The position numbers were made by a program, and so were the translations under genes. The notes below the pieces were generated by a model. It had not been told where the DNA came from. It saw nothing but the letters and a program-made list of their open reading frames with translations, and did not search any database. Positions 17,187 to 28,914 of a stretch of DNA of 64,000 nucleotides are shown one piece after another; positions within the stretch are counted from its first letter, which is position 1, and the number at the start of each line of letters is the position of its first letter. Source of the stretch: Lysobacterales bacterium (GTDB lineage: Bacteria > Pseudomonadota > Gammaproteobacteria > Xanthomonadales > SZUA-36); assembly GCA_021648125.1 (NCBI GenBank), contig JAKITK010000008.1, positions 24,831-88,830 on the forward strand, written 5' to 3'.

Positions 17187-18259
17187 GTATTCAAGCCCGC
17201 TTTCATCACCAGCAAGGTGATTTTCTTCTTGATGTTGATTTAACCCTTCCCAGTGTGGGAATTAGTGTTATTTATGGGCCATCTGGTTGCGGGAAAACCA
17301 CTTTATTGCGACTAATAGCCGGGCTTGAGCACTGTAATACTGGTTATTTTAGTAACGGCCGATCCCGCTGGCAGGATAAATCTCTGTTTTTGCCAACCCA
17401 TGAACGCGCGCTTGGCTATGTTTTTCAAGAAGCCAGCCTGTTTGCCCACCTCAGTGTTAGTGACAACATCCACTATGGACTTAAACGCGCGACTAAACGC
17501 GCGCAAATACTTTCGCTGGATAAAATCATTTACCTATTGGGCATCAACGAGCTGCTCGGCAGGCAAGTACAAACACTCTCAGGCGGGGAGCGCCAACGGG
17601 TAGCTATTGCTCGTGCTTTAGCTGCTCAGCCAGAACTGTTGTTGATGGATGAGCCGTTGGCTGCCATTGATATACAGCGCAAACAGGAAATCCTCCCCTA
17701 CCTACAAAAGCTGCACTCACAACTGCAAATACCGGTTATTTATGTCACCCACTCGCTTAGCGAAGCCGCTCAACTGGCTGATAAGTTAGTGGTAATGGAT
17801 AAAGGCCGTATTACTGGTGTTGGTAACATAAGTGAGATGTTAACCCGGCTTGATTTAGGCTCGGCTGGCTTAGGTGGTCAGCCGGAACAAATTAGTATGA
17901 TTCCAGCCCGAGTTAGCTCCATTGACCAAACATACGAAACCTGTTGTTTGACCTTTGCCGGTGGTCAATTTACCCTTGCCAGCTCGGCTATGAATATTGG
18001 CGATAATGTTAGGCTACAAATTCGTGCAGATGATGTCTCGCTCAGCCTGGAGCGAGCCAAAACCAGTAGTATTTTAAATATTTTTCCAGCCAAGGTGCTG
18101 GAAATTGTACCGGAGCGGTCTTCTCAGGTATTGATTAAGCTCGCGATCGGCAAAAGCCTGCTGCTTTCGCGCATTTCGACTAAATCCGTCGCCTTACTAC
18201 AACTAAAAGCCGATAGTTCGGTTTTTGTACAAATAAAGAGCGCCGCCTTACTAAACTAA
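17183..18259 (+). CDS. modC: Molybdate ABC transporter, ATP-binding protein
   Basis: A 358-residue ATPase with Walker A GPSGCGKTT (about residues 34-42), signature LSGGERQRVAIARAL, Walker B LLLMDEPLAAID and the switch region VIYVTHSLSEA. The last 70 residues form the MOP/TOBE domain (SILNIFPAKVLEIVPE) that in this family binds oxyanion and damps transport. It is the last gene of the modABC operon and runs convergent to gyrB. Confidence 0.95.
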   Translation: MSIQARFHHQQGDFLLDVDLTLPSVGISVIYGPSGCGKTTLLRLIAGLEHCNTGYFSNGRSRWQDKSLFLPTHERALGYVFQEASLFAHLSVSDNIHYGLKRATKRAQILSLDKIIYLLGINELLGRQVQTLSGGERQRVAIARALAAQPELLLMDEPLAAIDIQRKQEILPYLQKLHSQLQIPVIYVTHSLSEAAQLADKLVVMDKGRITGVGNISEMLTRLDLGSAGLGGQPEQISMIPARVSSIDQTYETCCLTFAGGQFTLASSAMNIGDNVRLQIRADDVSLSLERAKTSSILNIFPAKVLEIVPERSSQVLIKLAIGKSLLLSRISTKSVALLQLKADSSVFVQIKSAALLN

Positions 18260-18333
18260 AATTACCAGATAATAAGGTTTTTAGCCATTTTTTATCCACA
18301 ACAACTGATTTTTATGATGACTTGTAGAAGCCC

Positions 18334-18358
18334 CCCGCCAGCAGATGCTGCTCGCGGG
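18334..18358. terminator. GC-rich hairpin between modC and gyrB
   Basis: An 11-base stem (CCCGCCAGCAG / CTGCTCGCGGG, one mismatch) with an ATG loop lies between the convergent modC and gyrB genes. It sits where a bidirectional terminator is expected, but neither strand has a good run of T after it, so function is uncertain. Confidence 0.45.
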
Positions 18359-18380
18359 ACTGGTGATTCCTTACGCCTAG

Positions 18381-20780
<2,400 letters not shown>

Positions 20781-20899
20781 CTAGTGTGCTCCGTTATCCA
20801 ATCAGTTAATCCCGTACAGCAGCTCGCTCGCAAGCGCTGATACGACTACTTGGTCTGATTGAATTTTGTTCTGTTGTTTACTGGAATAATTGTCAGCTA

Positions 20900-21997
20900 T
20901 TATAGCATTTTTGAAACTTTTCCGTGTTTCACGTGAAACACAGCGTAGTCCGACTTGTGGTTTGCTATATCACCCAACCATGTGGGTAACTCTGGTGCTA
21001 CTGAAGTAATCCACAACTGTGAACTGCCAGCACAAACTCTTTTAAATAAACAAGAAAGCGTATCACCATCAAGTTCCGAGGCGGGATCATCAAGCAACAG
21101 CAACGGTTCTATTTTGTTTTCTTGGAGGTGTTCAATCTGTGCCACCAGCATTGCACAAGCAAGGGCTTTTTGCTGGCCCCGAGAAAACCGGTCTTTGACC
21201 TTATCGCGACCGCAAAGCAGCGTAATGTCGGCACGATGTGGTCCGCCCAGTGTTTGCCCTGCCTCGCTGTCTCTTTTCCGGTTTTCTGCCAGATATTCCG
21301 TATAACCCTCACCCGACCAGCCTCGATTGTATTCAAACGACACACCAGGGATTGTTGTTGTTATTGAAGCTAGCGCCTGGGTTATGTGAGGAATAAGGGT
21401 ATTGAATGCTTCTTTCCGCATGCCTGTAATCGCAAGAGCGGCTTCAGCAAGCTGTATATCCAAGGAATCCAGTATAGTCTGGTTTGCGTTGGTTACCGTT
21501 TGTTTTAATAAGGCGTTGCGTTGTTTTAAACTTCGGTGGAAACGATACCAGGCGGAAAGAAAGTTTTGTTTCACGTGAAACACTGACCAATCGAGGTATT
21601 GCCGACGATAAACCGGCCCACCATCAACAAGGAGGTGGCTGTTTGGTTCAAACAACACATAAGGTAATAAATGCGCTAGCCCAGAGCGTTGTTTAAGCTC
21701 CTCACCATCCAGGCGCCCGCGCCAACGACTGGTGCCGCGCTCGATACCGAGTTTGTGTGTGTTTTCTCTATTTTCCAACTCACAATACAATTGTAAGTGT
21801 TTTTCGGTGGGTCCGATAAGGTCCCGGTGACTACCGCCGCGAAAGCTGCGCCCCTTGGATAACATCACCAGCGATTCCAGTACGCTGGTTTTGCCCGCCC
21901 CGTTTGCGCCGATGATAAAATTCAAGCGCGGGTGAGGGGCTAAAAACGCTTGCTCAATATTACGGAAGTTGTTTATAGTAAGATTTAAAACCTTCAC
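20900..21997 (-). CDS. recF: RecF recombination/repair protein
   Basis: The 365-residue RecF loads RecA at gaps through RecFOR. Walker A is GANGAGKTSVLE (near residue 30), the signature FSRGQQKAL lies near residue 275, and Walker B is PLLLLDDPASELD. It follows dnaN with a 35-base gap, as in other gammaproteobacteria. Two perfect parS-like sites lie within the gene, both read in the same phase as Val-Phe-His-Val-Lys, so the partition sites are built into the protein sequence. Confidence 0.97.
   Translation of the reverse strand: MKVLNLTINNFRNIEQAFLAPHPRLNFIIGANGAGKTSVLESLVMLSKGRSFRGGSHRDLIGPTEKHLQLYCELENRENTHKLGIERGTSRWRGRLDGEELKQRSGLAHLLPYVLFEPNSHLLVDGGPVYRRQYLDWSVFHVKQNFLSAWYRFHRSLKQRNALLKQTVTNANQTILDSLDIQLAEAALAITGMRKEAFNTLIPHITQALASITTTIPGVSFEYNRGWSGEGYTEYLAENRKRDSEAGQTLGGPHRADITLLCGRDKVKDRFSRGQQKALACAMLVAQIEHLQENKIEPLLLLDDPASELDGDTLSCLFKRVCAGSSQLWITSVAPELPTWLGDIANHKSDYAVFHVKHGKVSKML
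20925..20940. other. parS: parS centromere-like site 1
   Basis: A perfect 16-base palindrome, TGTTTCACGTGAAACA, identical to the bacterial parS consensus bound by ParB. It lies in the last codons of recF, about 4 kb from the putative oriC, the usual location for chromosomal parS. Confidence 0.9.
21567..21582. other. parS: parS centromere-like site 2
   Basis: A second perfect TGTTTCACGTGAAACA, 642 bases from the first and also inside recF, in the same codon phase. Two exact copies so close to the origin make a functional ParB loading zone very likely. No parA or parB gene lies in this window. Confidence 0.9.
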
Positions 21998-22032
21998 CGT
22001 TGATACCGAGCTATTGTACAGTCTATATTTGC

Positions 22033-23133
22033 TTAGAGTTTTAGCGGCATAACTACATGACGAATGTTGTCATTATCCGGTTCAGTGACCAAGCAACTGG
22101 AGCTTGGATCTTGCATTGACATCACAACCATTTCGCTATCGAGTGCGTTTAATGCATCCAGAAGATAGGTAACATTAAAGCCCAATTGGGTGTTTTCCAT
22201 ATCTTGTTCGATAGTAAGGTTTTCTACTGCCTCTTCCTGATCACGGTTATGAGCCACAATTTTCATATTATTATCAACAAGTTCCAGCCTGACACCGTGA
22301 TATTTTTCGTTCGATAAAATAGACACTCGCTGTAAAGCACGAATCATTTCCGCTCGGTCTGTACGAAAAGATTTTTCCGCCCCGACCGGAATCACTGCTT
22401 GATATTCCGGAAAGCGACCATCAATTAACTTTGAGGTGAACATCACCTCACCACGAACCAAACGGACAAACTTTTCTGACAGCCCTAACTCAACACTCTG
22501 GTCGCTGTCAGATAACATCCTGATTAGCTCTAAAACACCCTTGCGCGGCACAATCAGCTTTAGGTCAGCGTCTAGGTTCAGTTGCGTATTTAAATCACTT
22601 AGCGCTAACCTGTGGCCGTCGGTGGCAACCGTGCGTAATCGCGTGCTGCTTAAATCAAACAACAGGCCATTGAGATAATAGCGAACATCGCCATTAGCCA
22701 TAGCGAAGGCTGTTTTATCCAATATTTGTTTTAAGCCTTTTTCTGCAATTTGCACGGTTTGCATAGAGTCTGTGGCTTCGATGGTAGGAAATTCTGAAGC
22801 CGGTAAAGTGCTTAGTGTAAACCGGCTGCGTCCCGCCTTAACCAGCACTCGTTCACCCTCTTGTTCGAAACTAATTTCAACACCATCCGGCAGTGCGCGA
22901 CAAATATCTAATAGCTTGCGTGCCGGTACTGTGGTCTCGCCTTCTGCGGATACTGTTGCAGAAGCCCTGGCTACCAGTTCGACTTCCATATCCGTACCGG
23001 TAACCGAAATTTGATCTTCTTTCGCAACGATCAGGAAGTTGGCTAATACCGGTAAAGTCTGTCTTCTTTCGACTACGCCGACAACTTGAGATAGTGGTTG
23101 CAGGATGGCTTCGCGTTGAATGCTGAATTTCAT
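22033..23133 (-). CDS. dnaN: DNA polymerase III beta sliding clamp
   Basis: The 366-residue processivity clamp, three repeated domains, starting MKFSIQREAILQPLSQVVGVVERR and ending in the conserved VMPLKL. The DGRFPEYQAVIP and ATDGHRLAL motifs are diagnostic. It forms a ring dimer that tethers polymerase to DNA. It is separated from dnaA by 276 bases that hold DnaA boxes and an AT-rich tract. Confidence 0.98.
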   Translation of the reverse strand: MKFSIQREAILQPLSQVVGVVERRQTLPVLANFLIVAKEDQISVTGTDMEVELVARASATVSAEGETTVPARKLLDICRALPDGVEISFEQEGERVLVKAGRSRFTLSTLPASEFPTIEATDSMQTVQIAEKGLKQILDKTAFAMANGDVRYYLNGLLFDLSSTRLRTVATDGHRLALSDLNTQLNLDADLKLIVPRKGVLELIRMLSDSDQSVELGLSEKFVRLVRGEVMFTSKLIDGRFPEYQAVIPVGAEKSFRTDRAEMIRALQRVSILSNEKYHGVRLELVDNNMKIVAHNRDQEEAVENLTIEQDMENTQLGFNVTYLLDALNALDSEMVVMSMQDPSSSCLVTEPDNDNIRHVVMPLKL

Positions 23134-23144
23134 CTTTTGTCCCT

Positions 23145-23346
23145 GTGTTAATTAATAAGATATATATATATAAAGACTAGTAATAATAGGGCCTTGTGTT
23201 ATCTGTGTAAAAACTAATTATTATTTTATATTTCAATATGTTAAGTAAATCATAAGTCTTTGTTGAAAGCCTGTATAGCTTGTTTACAAGTTGTGGATAA
23301 ATAGTGATAGTGTTTTTATACCATAGTTATCCACAAAACATCCACA
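23145..23346. promoter_or_regulatory. dnaA-dnaN intergenic region with DnaA boxes and AT-rich tract
   Basis: The 276-base gap between dnaA and dnaN holds two perfect DnaA boxes in opposite orientation: TGTGGATAA at 23292-23300 and TTATCCACA at 23327-23335. A near match (ACATCCACA, about 23338-23346) follows. Next to them an AT-rich stretch (about 23145-23270, including a TA-repeat near 23160) could melt easily. In pseudomonads this interval can act as a second replication initiation region; it should also hold the dnaN promoter. Confidence 0.65.
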
Positions 23347-23409
23347 CCATTGTACATTGCTTTTAGCTTACAAAAAAACCGTAAACTTCTACTTAGCCTC
23401 GAGCTACCT

Positions 23410-24714
23410 TTATGTTGTCAGTTCACGCAACAATTGTGACCAGTCTTCTCGCAGTCGCGCATCGGTTTCACACTTTTCTTCCATTACCCGGCAAGCGTGC
23501 ATGACGGTGGTGTGGTCTTTACCGCCAAAAGCATCACCAATTTCCGGCAGGCTGTGGTCCGTTAACTCTTTTGCCAGAGACATTGCCATTTGTCGTGGAC
23601 GCACAATAGAGCGTTGGCGCCGTTTGCCGAGAATGTCACTTACTCGTATTTTGTAGTACTCTGCGACCGTGCGTTGAATGTTTTCAATCGATATAAGGCG
23701 ATCATGTACCATCAGCAAATCGCGCAGTGTTTCAGTGGCAAAATCCACATCAATAGGCCTACCGGTAAAGCGAGAGTTGGCACTGAGACTATTAAGCGCG
23801 CCTTCCAAATCACGCACATTTGAGCGCATTCGTTTGGCCAACAAGAAGGCAACACTTTCCGGTAAGTTCATACCCTTTTCGTCTGCCTTGCTCATAAGAA
23901 TCGCAACCCGGGTTTCAAAATCAGGGGGTTCGATAGCAACAGTAAGCCCCCAACCGAACCTTGAACGCAGACGGGATTCAATGCCTTTAACCTCTTTTGG
24001 GTAGCGGTCGCAGGTAAGAATAATTTGTTGCTGACCCTCAACTAGGGTGTTAAATGTATGAAAAAACTCTTGTTGAGTTGCTTCTTTACCGGCAAAAAAC
24101 TGAATGTCATCAATCAGCAACACATCGAGGTTGCGATAATAATTTTTGAAATCATTAATGGTGCCCTGCCGAAGCGCGCTGATCATATCGTTGATAAACT
24201 GCTCAGAATGCAGGTAAAGCACCTTAGCCCGAGGGTTGGATTTGAGGATTAAATTCCCACAGGCGTGTAGTAAATGGGTTTTTCCTAAGCCGGTGCCACC
24301 GTATAACAATAAAGGGTTATAGGTTCTACCGGGTTTTTTTGCGACTTGCTGAGCGGCTGCTGACCCGAGTTCATTGGATTTGCCCTGAACAAAATTTGAA
24401 AAATTCTGATTCGGGTCTAAACCGGTGACAAATCGAGTTTCATGTGACTCCACACGCGGAGTTCCCGGCCTGGATAGGCCAATATGGATTGTTACCGACT
24501 CGCGATTCATGCCTAGGTGCTCAAGAATGTCGCGAATTCGCTCAAGATACTCGTTGGCAACTTGGTCGCGGATAAAAGAGTTGGGTGCGAGCAGCTTTAA
24601 ACTACCGTCGGCTTCTGGCCGAACCCGCAGTGGCCGAATGTATGTATCTATGTCTTGCGGGCTGAGCTCGTGCTCCAGGTGTTGCAGACATAACTCCCAG
24701 TTTTTATTTGTCAT
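23410..24714 (-). CDS. dnaA: Chromosomal replication initiator DnaA
   Basis: A 434-residue initiator, on the short side for the family. It has the N-terminal DnaB-interacting domain, a short linker, the AAA+ domain with Walker A GGTGLGKTHLLHA and Walker B LLIDDIQFF. The C-terminal DNA-binding domain ends with the signature FGGKDHTTVMHACR. It binds DnaA boxes in the flanking intergenic regions and opens the origin. DnaA boxes upstream of its start suggest autoregulation. Confidence 0.98.
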   Translation of the reverse strand: MTNKNWELCLQHLEHELSPQDIDTYIRPLRVRPEADGSLKLLAPNSFIRDQVANEYLERIRDILEHLGMNRESVTIHIGLSRPGTPRVESHETRFVTGLDPNQNFSNFVQGKSNELGSAAAQQVAKKPGRTYNPLLLYGGTGLGKTHLLHACGNLILKSNPRAKVLYLHSEQFINDMISALRQGTINDFKNYYRNLDVLLIDDIQFFAGKEATQQEFFHTFNTLVEGQQQIILTCDRYPKEVKGIESRLRSRFGWGLTVAIEPPDFETRVAILMSKADEKGMNLPESVAFLLAKRMRSNVRDLEGALNSLSANSRFTGRPIDVDFATETLRDLLMVHDRLISIENIQRTVAEYYKIRVSDILGKRRQRSIVRPRQMAMSLAKELTDHSLPEIGDAFGGKDHTTVMHACRVMEEKCETDARLREDWSQLLRELTT

Positions 24715-25060
24715 TATTGTTATTAATCAATAGTTTATGTGTTTTTTTAAATAATTTTATAACGGTCTCTAAAGCGCCCCGCAGAAGCAACAGAGGGTGT
24801 AAGATGACCCTGCAAAGATTATTAACCGAATTTGTTTACAGTGAGCCTTCGAACTCGCTTAACAATTAGTGTACTCTTCTGTGGATAAGTTATCCACAAA
24901 AGTGTGAAACAAATGATATTTCTTTGTTTTTTTTACCGAATATACTTGAAACTGAGCGCCGGTAAAGGTACTATTCGCCTCTTGTTTTGAGCCTGTCCAG
25001 AGAAGCGCCAGAGAAGCGGTGTAAGTTACGGATAGACAGTTATTAGAAAGGTACAGACCC
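24715..25060. other. oriC: Putative chromosomal origin oriC (dnaA-rpmH gap)
   Basis: This 346-base gap between the divergent dnaA and rpmH has an AT-rich part next to dnaA (24713-24765) and two perfect DnaA boxes arranged back to back: TGTGGATAA at 24880-24888 and TTATCCACA at 24890-24898, one base apart. The position matches oriC in Pseudomonas and relatives, and the replication-gene order on both sides supports the call. Only two perfect boxes are visible; weaker ones were not scored. Promoters for dnaA and rpmH must also lie here. Confidence 0.75.
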
Positions 25061-25195
25061 ATGAAACGGACATTTCAACCCAGTAACTTAAAACGCGCAC
25101 GGACTCACGGTTTTCGCGCACGCATGGCAACTCGTGGCGGTCGCGCTATACTTCGTGCACGCCGGGCTAAAGGTCGTAAACGCCTGTCAGCCTGA
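25061..25195 (+). CDS. rpmH: 50S ribosomal protein L34
   Basis: A 44-residue ribosomal protein, [18 protein letters not shown] at its start and ending in a Lys/Arg-rich stretch, as is universal for L34. A ribosome site (AAAGG) lies upstream of ATG 25061. It opens the rpmH-rnpA-yidC-mnmE group on the plus strand next to the origin; rnpA begins 5 bases after its stop. Confidence 0.97.
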   Translation: MKRTFQPSNLKRARTHGFRARMATRGGRAILRARRAKGRKRLSA

Positions 25196-25200
25196 GTGAA

Positions 25201-25617
25201 TTGACCTGCGACACCAACCTGGCTTATCCGCGCCGACTTAGATTAACCGGTAGTGATGACTTTTCCAGGGTTTTTAAAAATAACATCAGCTGTGGCAATC
25301 AACACTTTAGAATTTTGGCCCAAACCGGAAATGGTTTGGGCTTTGCCCGTTTAGGGCAGGTCGTTTCACGCAAGGTTGACCGGCGCGCTGTAGCGCGGAA
25401 CCGGATCAAGCGACTGGTCAGGGAAAGCTTCCGTTCAGTGCGTGTTCCGGTATTACAAAAGGGCAAACAACATCCGCAAACCGGGGTTGATTTTGTCGTT
25501 TTAGCCCAGCGCCGTGCGGCCCGGGAAGGTAACAATCAGCTGCTCAGGGTATCGCTGCTTCAGCTCTGGCAACAAATAGAAACAAAATTATCCCGGGAAT
25601 CGGGAAAAGTTAAATAA
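25201..25617 (+). CDS. rnpA: Ribonuclease P protein component
   Basis: The 138-residue protein subunit of RNase P, which helps the RNA subunit cut the 5' leader from pre-tRNA. The motif RNRIKRLVRESFR is the signature, preceded by the phenylalanine-containing cleft sequence (LTGSDDFSRVFKN). The start must be TTG 25201, since no ATG or usable GTG is available before the conserved region. It is followed by yidC after 12 bases; the usual yidD gene between them is absent. Confidence 0.95.
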   Translation: MTCDTNLAYPRRLRLTGSDDFSRVFKNNISCGNQHFRILAQTGNGLGFARLGQVVSRKVDRRAVARNRIKRLVRESFRSVRVPVLQKGKQHPQTGVDFVVLAQRRAAREGNNQLLRVSLLQLWQQIETKLSRESGKVK

Positions 25618-25629
25618 TAGGATCGATAG

Positions 25630-27342
25630 ATGGCAAATATGCGCCTTATTTTAATAGTACTCCTGGTTTTTATGGGTTATTCCCTGTGGGTGCAGTGGCA
25701 GCAGGATTATCACCCTATTACGGCTAGTGTCACAGCCACTCAGGATGAGCCGGCATTAACCAGCACAGCGGCAGATGTTCCGACATTTGACACACCAGCA
25801 GTCCGAACCCCTACGGCTGAAAGCACCGCAGACTTACCCTCTATTCCGCGTAGCGCCGAGGCCGAAGTGGCCAGCGAGGGCGCATCGGTAGGTGCACAAA
25901 GCCCGAGAATAACCGTACTAACAGATGTGCTGAAGGTCGAAATTGATTTGGTTGGTGGCACTATTGTGAATGCTTGGCTGCTGGATTACCCGGTACAGGT
26001 GGAGTTTCCCGAGATTAAGGTGCAACTCTTTAACTCGCAGAGCAATCGTTTGTACATAGCCCAGTCCGGTCTGTTAAGTTCAGATCAGTCGGTACCAACC
26101 CATAATGATCGCTACCGGGCAGCGCAGATGAACTACGCGCTGCGAGCAGGTGAAGATGAAATACGGATACCGTTAACCTGGGAATCTGAGGGTGGCATTA
26201 AGGTTACCAAAACTATCATTTTCAAACGCGGTGCTTACGATATTGAGATTCGTCACTACCTAACCAACAATAGCTCGGCAGAGTGGCAGGGCAGCGGCTA
26301 TATGCAACTGCAACGCGCCGGCATCCCGAGCTCGGGTATGTCCTTTACTGACCCATCTACTTTCAGTTTTGTCGGTGCTGCTATGTATACACCGGAAGAT
26401 AAGTTGGAAAAATTACACTTTGAAGACTTTCAGAGTGAACCGACCAAGATAACCACCAACGAAGGCTGGATTGCGATGATTCAGCATTACTTCTTTGCCG
26501 CCTGGATTCCGCACCCTGAACAAGATGTGCTGTATTCCACCGCAGTGGTTGATCCAAATGGTTGGTCGCGTTACATCGTGCGTGCGGTAGCACCAAGCGT
26601 CAGTGTTGCAGTCAATACAACCCATGAATTTGTAGATCAGCTTTATGTTGGGCCCAAGCTACAGGATAAGCTTGATGATGTTGCCCCCGGCCTCAGCCTA
26701 ACGGTTGATTACGGCATCTTTACGGTGATGTCCAAACCGCTGTTTTGGTTGCTGTCGTTCTTTCACGACTTGGTTAACAACTGGGGTTTTGCAATTATTT
26801 TGTTAACACTGAGCGTTAAGCTGGCGTTTTTCAAACTGACTGAAGCCCAGTATAAATCCATGGCCCGCATGCGTAAGTTACAACCGCGGATAGAGCAGAT
26901 GAAGGCTCGTTATGGTGAAGACAAGCAGCGCATGAGCCAGGAAATGATGAAGCTGTACAAAAAGGAGAAGGCCAATCCTTTGGGTGGTTGTTTACCAATG
27001 TTGGTGCAATTTCCGGTATTCATCGCGTTGTACTGGGTATTGCTAGAAAGCGTCGAGCTTCGACAAGCACCGTTTATGCTCTGGATCCAAAATCTGAGTG
27101 TAAGAGACCCTTATTTTGTGTTGCCGGTATTGAATGGTATCTTTATGGTGCTTACCCAGCGCCTGAGCCCAACACCAGGAATGGATCCGATGCAGCGTAA
27201 AATCATGCAGGCCATGCCGATAGCGTTCTCAGTCATGTTTGCGTTTTTCCCAGCGGGTCTGGTTTTGTACTGGGCTACAAATGCCGGCTTATCACTGCTT
27301 CAGCAGTGGTATATCACACGCAAAATTACGGCAATGGACTGA
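25630..27342 (+). CDS. yidC: Membrane protein insertase YidC
   Basis: A 570-residue inner-membrane insertase of the gram-negative type. It has an N-terminal membrane anchor (residues 4-20), a large periplasmic domain to about residue 340, and a five-segment insertase core (LFWLLSFFHDLVNNWGFAII onward). The core includes the Arg-rich cytoplasmic loop MARMRKLQPRIEQMK. A linker (residues 35-95) is rich in Ala, Thr and Glu. A ribosome site (AGGAT) precedes ATG 25630. It inserts respiratory and other membrane proteins alone or with Sec. Confidence 0.97.
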   Translation: MANMRLILIVLLVFMGYSLWVQWQQDYHPITASVTATQDEPALTSTAADVPTFDTPAVRTPTAESTADLPSIPRSAEAEVASEGASVGAQSPRITVLTDVLKVEIDLVGGTIVNAWLLDYPVQVEFPEIKVQLFNSQSNRLYIAQSGLLSSDQSVPTHNDRYRAAQMNYALRAGEDEIRIPLTWESEGGIKVTKTIIFKRGAYDIEIRHYLTNNSSAEWQGSGYMQLQRAGIPSSGMSFTDPSTFSFVGAAMYTPEDKLEKLHFEDFQSEPTKITTNEGWIAMIQHYFFAAWIPHPEQDVLYSTAVVDPNGWSRYIVRAVAPSVSVAVNTTHEFVDQLYVGPKLQDKLDDVAPGLSLTVDYGIFTVMSKPLFWLLSFFHDLVNNWGFAIILLTLSVKLAFFKLTEAQYKSMARMRKLQPRIEQMKARYGEDKQRMSQEMMKLYKKEKANPLGGCLPMLVQFPVFIALYWVLLESVELRQAPFMLWIQNLSVRDPYFVLPVLNGIFMVLTQRLSPTPGMDPMQRKIMQAMPIAFSVMFAFFPAGLVLYWATNAGLSLLQQWYITRKITAMD

Positions 27343-27482
27343 TAAGCTTTAGGGTTGCCAAAGAGATTCCGGCGCAAAGGCCGGGAAGATGACTCTCGCA
27401 GGGGCGTAAAAGTGATTGTAGAGCTCCTTGGTATGCTTCTTCTAGGTTTGTACTTGGGTGACAACAGAGGTAAAACTACCAG

Positions 27483-28823
27483 GTGAGCGATAAAGACACA
27501 ATTGCAGCAATCGCCACACCGCCCGGAAACGGTGGGGTTGGTATTGTGCGCATATCCGGGCATCAGCTGGAGTCTGTGGCCCAGGGCGTGCTGGGCAAAG
27601 AACTACCCCAACCGCGAGTCGCACAATACAGTACTTTTGTCGATGCGCATGGCGACGTCATAGATACCGGCTTGGCCTTGTCTTTTCCAGCACCACACTC
27701 TTTTACCGGCGAGAATATTCTTGAGCTGCAAGCCCATGGCGGCGCGGTGATTCTTAATTTGTTGCTTGAACGGGTATTACAACTGGGTTGTCGACAAGCA
27801 CGCGCCGGTGAATTTTCCGAGCGCGCATTTTTAAACGGCAAGCTTGACCTGGTTCAGGCTGAAGCCATTGCAGATTTAATTTCCAGCGCCAGCGCCCGAG
27901 GTGTCCGAGCCGCACAGCGTTCGCTGGCTGGTGAGTTTTCCCGGCAAATTAACGCGCTGGTAGCAGAAATGACATCAATTCGGGTATTTGTTGAGGCCGC
28001 AATTGATTTTCCTGAAGAAGAAATTGATTTCCTAGCAGATTCAGATATTGGTGAACGCTTACAGCAGCTTTGTAACGATACTGAAACATTAATCAATCAA
28101 GCGCACCAGGGGCAGTTATTACGTGATGGTATCGAACTGGCAATTGTTGGCCGGCCTAATGCGGGCAAATCCAGCCTGCTGAACGCCCTAGCAGGCGATG
28201 AATTGGCGATTGTTACTGAAATTCCAGGAACCACTCGGGATGTTGTTCGCCAGCAAATATTAATCGACGGCCTGCCGGTGTTTGTTGCCGACACCGCGGG
28301 GCTGCGGGAAACCGAGGACCTGATTGAAGCTGAAGGCGTTCGCCGCGCCCTACAAGTACACGAAAAAGCCGACTTGGTTTTGTTGGTTGTTGATGTCAGT
28401 ACTGAAGACCCGGTGAATTTACCCGTAATTCCAGATCCAAAACGCACCATTGTAGTTTGGAATAAGCAGGACTTGGTCGCAAGGGATCACCCACAGCCGC
28501 AAACAGAAGGCCTCGACAGTGTGATGATTTCAACACAACAGGGGTTTGGGTTGGATGAACTAAAACAAAAAATCAGCCAGCACGCTGGCTTCAGTGAAAC
28601 CAGCGAAGGTGTGTTTTCCGCGCGTACACGGCATGTTGATGCGCTGCGTCGCAGCCTGTCATTATGTTGTAACGGTCTGTTGCAGTTAAGTGAGCATGCT
28701 GCACCGGAATTACTAGCGGAAGACTTACGCCAGGCACAGCACGCACTGGGAGAGATAACCGGACAATTTAGTAGTGATGATTTGCTCGGTGAAATTTTTT
28801 CCAGCTTTTGCATTGGTAAATAA
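27483..28823 (+). CDS. mnmE: tRNA modification GTPase MnmE
   Basis: A 446-residue GTPase that, with MnmG, adds the cmnm5 group at U34 of certain tRNAs. It has the N-terminal folate-binding domain (DTIAAIATPPGNGGVGIVRIS), helical domain, inserted G domain (GRPNAGKSSLLNAL, DTAGLRET, WNKQDL) and the catalytic C-terminal CIGK. Translation begins at GTG 27483 with AGAGG upstream. The partner mnmG, which follows in many relatives, does not follow here; an ABC exporter does. Confidence 0.97.
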   Translation: MSDKDTIAAIATPPGNGGVGIVRISGHQLESVAQGVLGKELPQPRVAQYSTFVDAHGDVIDTGLALSFPAPHSFTGENILELQAHGGAVILNLLLERVLQLGCRQARAGEFSERAFLNGKLDLVQAEAIADLISSASARGVRAAQRSLAGEFSRQINALVAEMTSIRVFVEAAIDFPEEEIDFLADSDIGERLQQLCNDTETLINQAHQGQLLRDGIELAIVGRPNAGKSSLLNALAGDELAIVTEIPGTTRDVVRQQILIDGLPVFVADTAGLRETEDLIEAEGVRRALQVHEKADLVLLVVDVSTEDPVNLPVIPDPKRTIVVWNKQDLVARDHPQPQTEGLDSVMISTQQGFGLDELKQKISQHAGFSETSEGVFSARTRHVDALRRSLSLCCNGLLQLSEHAAPELLAEDLRQAQHALGEITGQFSSDDLLGEIFSSFCIGK

Positions 28824-28848
28824 GCATTCCTGAAACTGTTAGGACTTT

Positions 28849-28872
28849 CTGTGGTCAGAGCTTCTGACACAG
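28849..28872 (+). terminator. Hairpin after mnmE
   Basis: CTGTGGTCAGA and TCTGACACAG pair with one bulged G around a 3-base loop, between mnmE and the ABC exporter operon. No T run follows, so it may be a weak or Rho-assisted terminator, or an mRNA element of the downstream operon. Confidence 0.35.
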
Positions 28873-28914
28873 TAGTAATACAATGAAAAAAACAAAAACT
28901 CAACTGGCGGTCAA

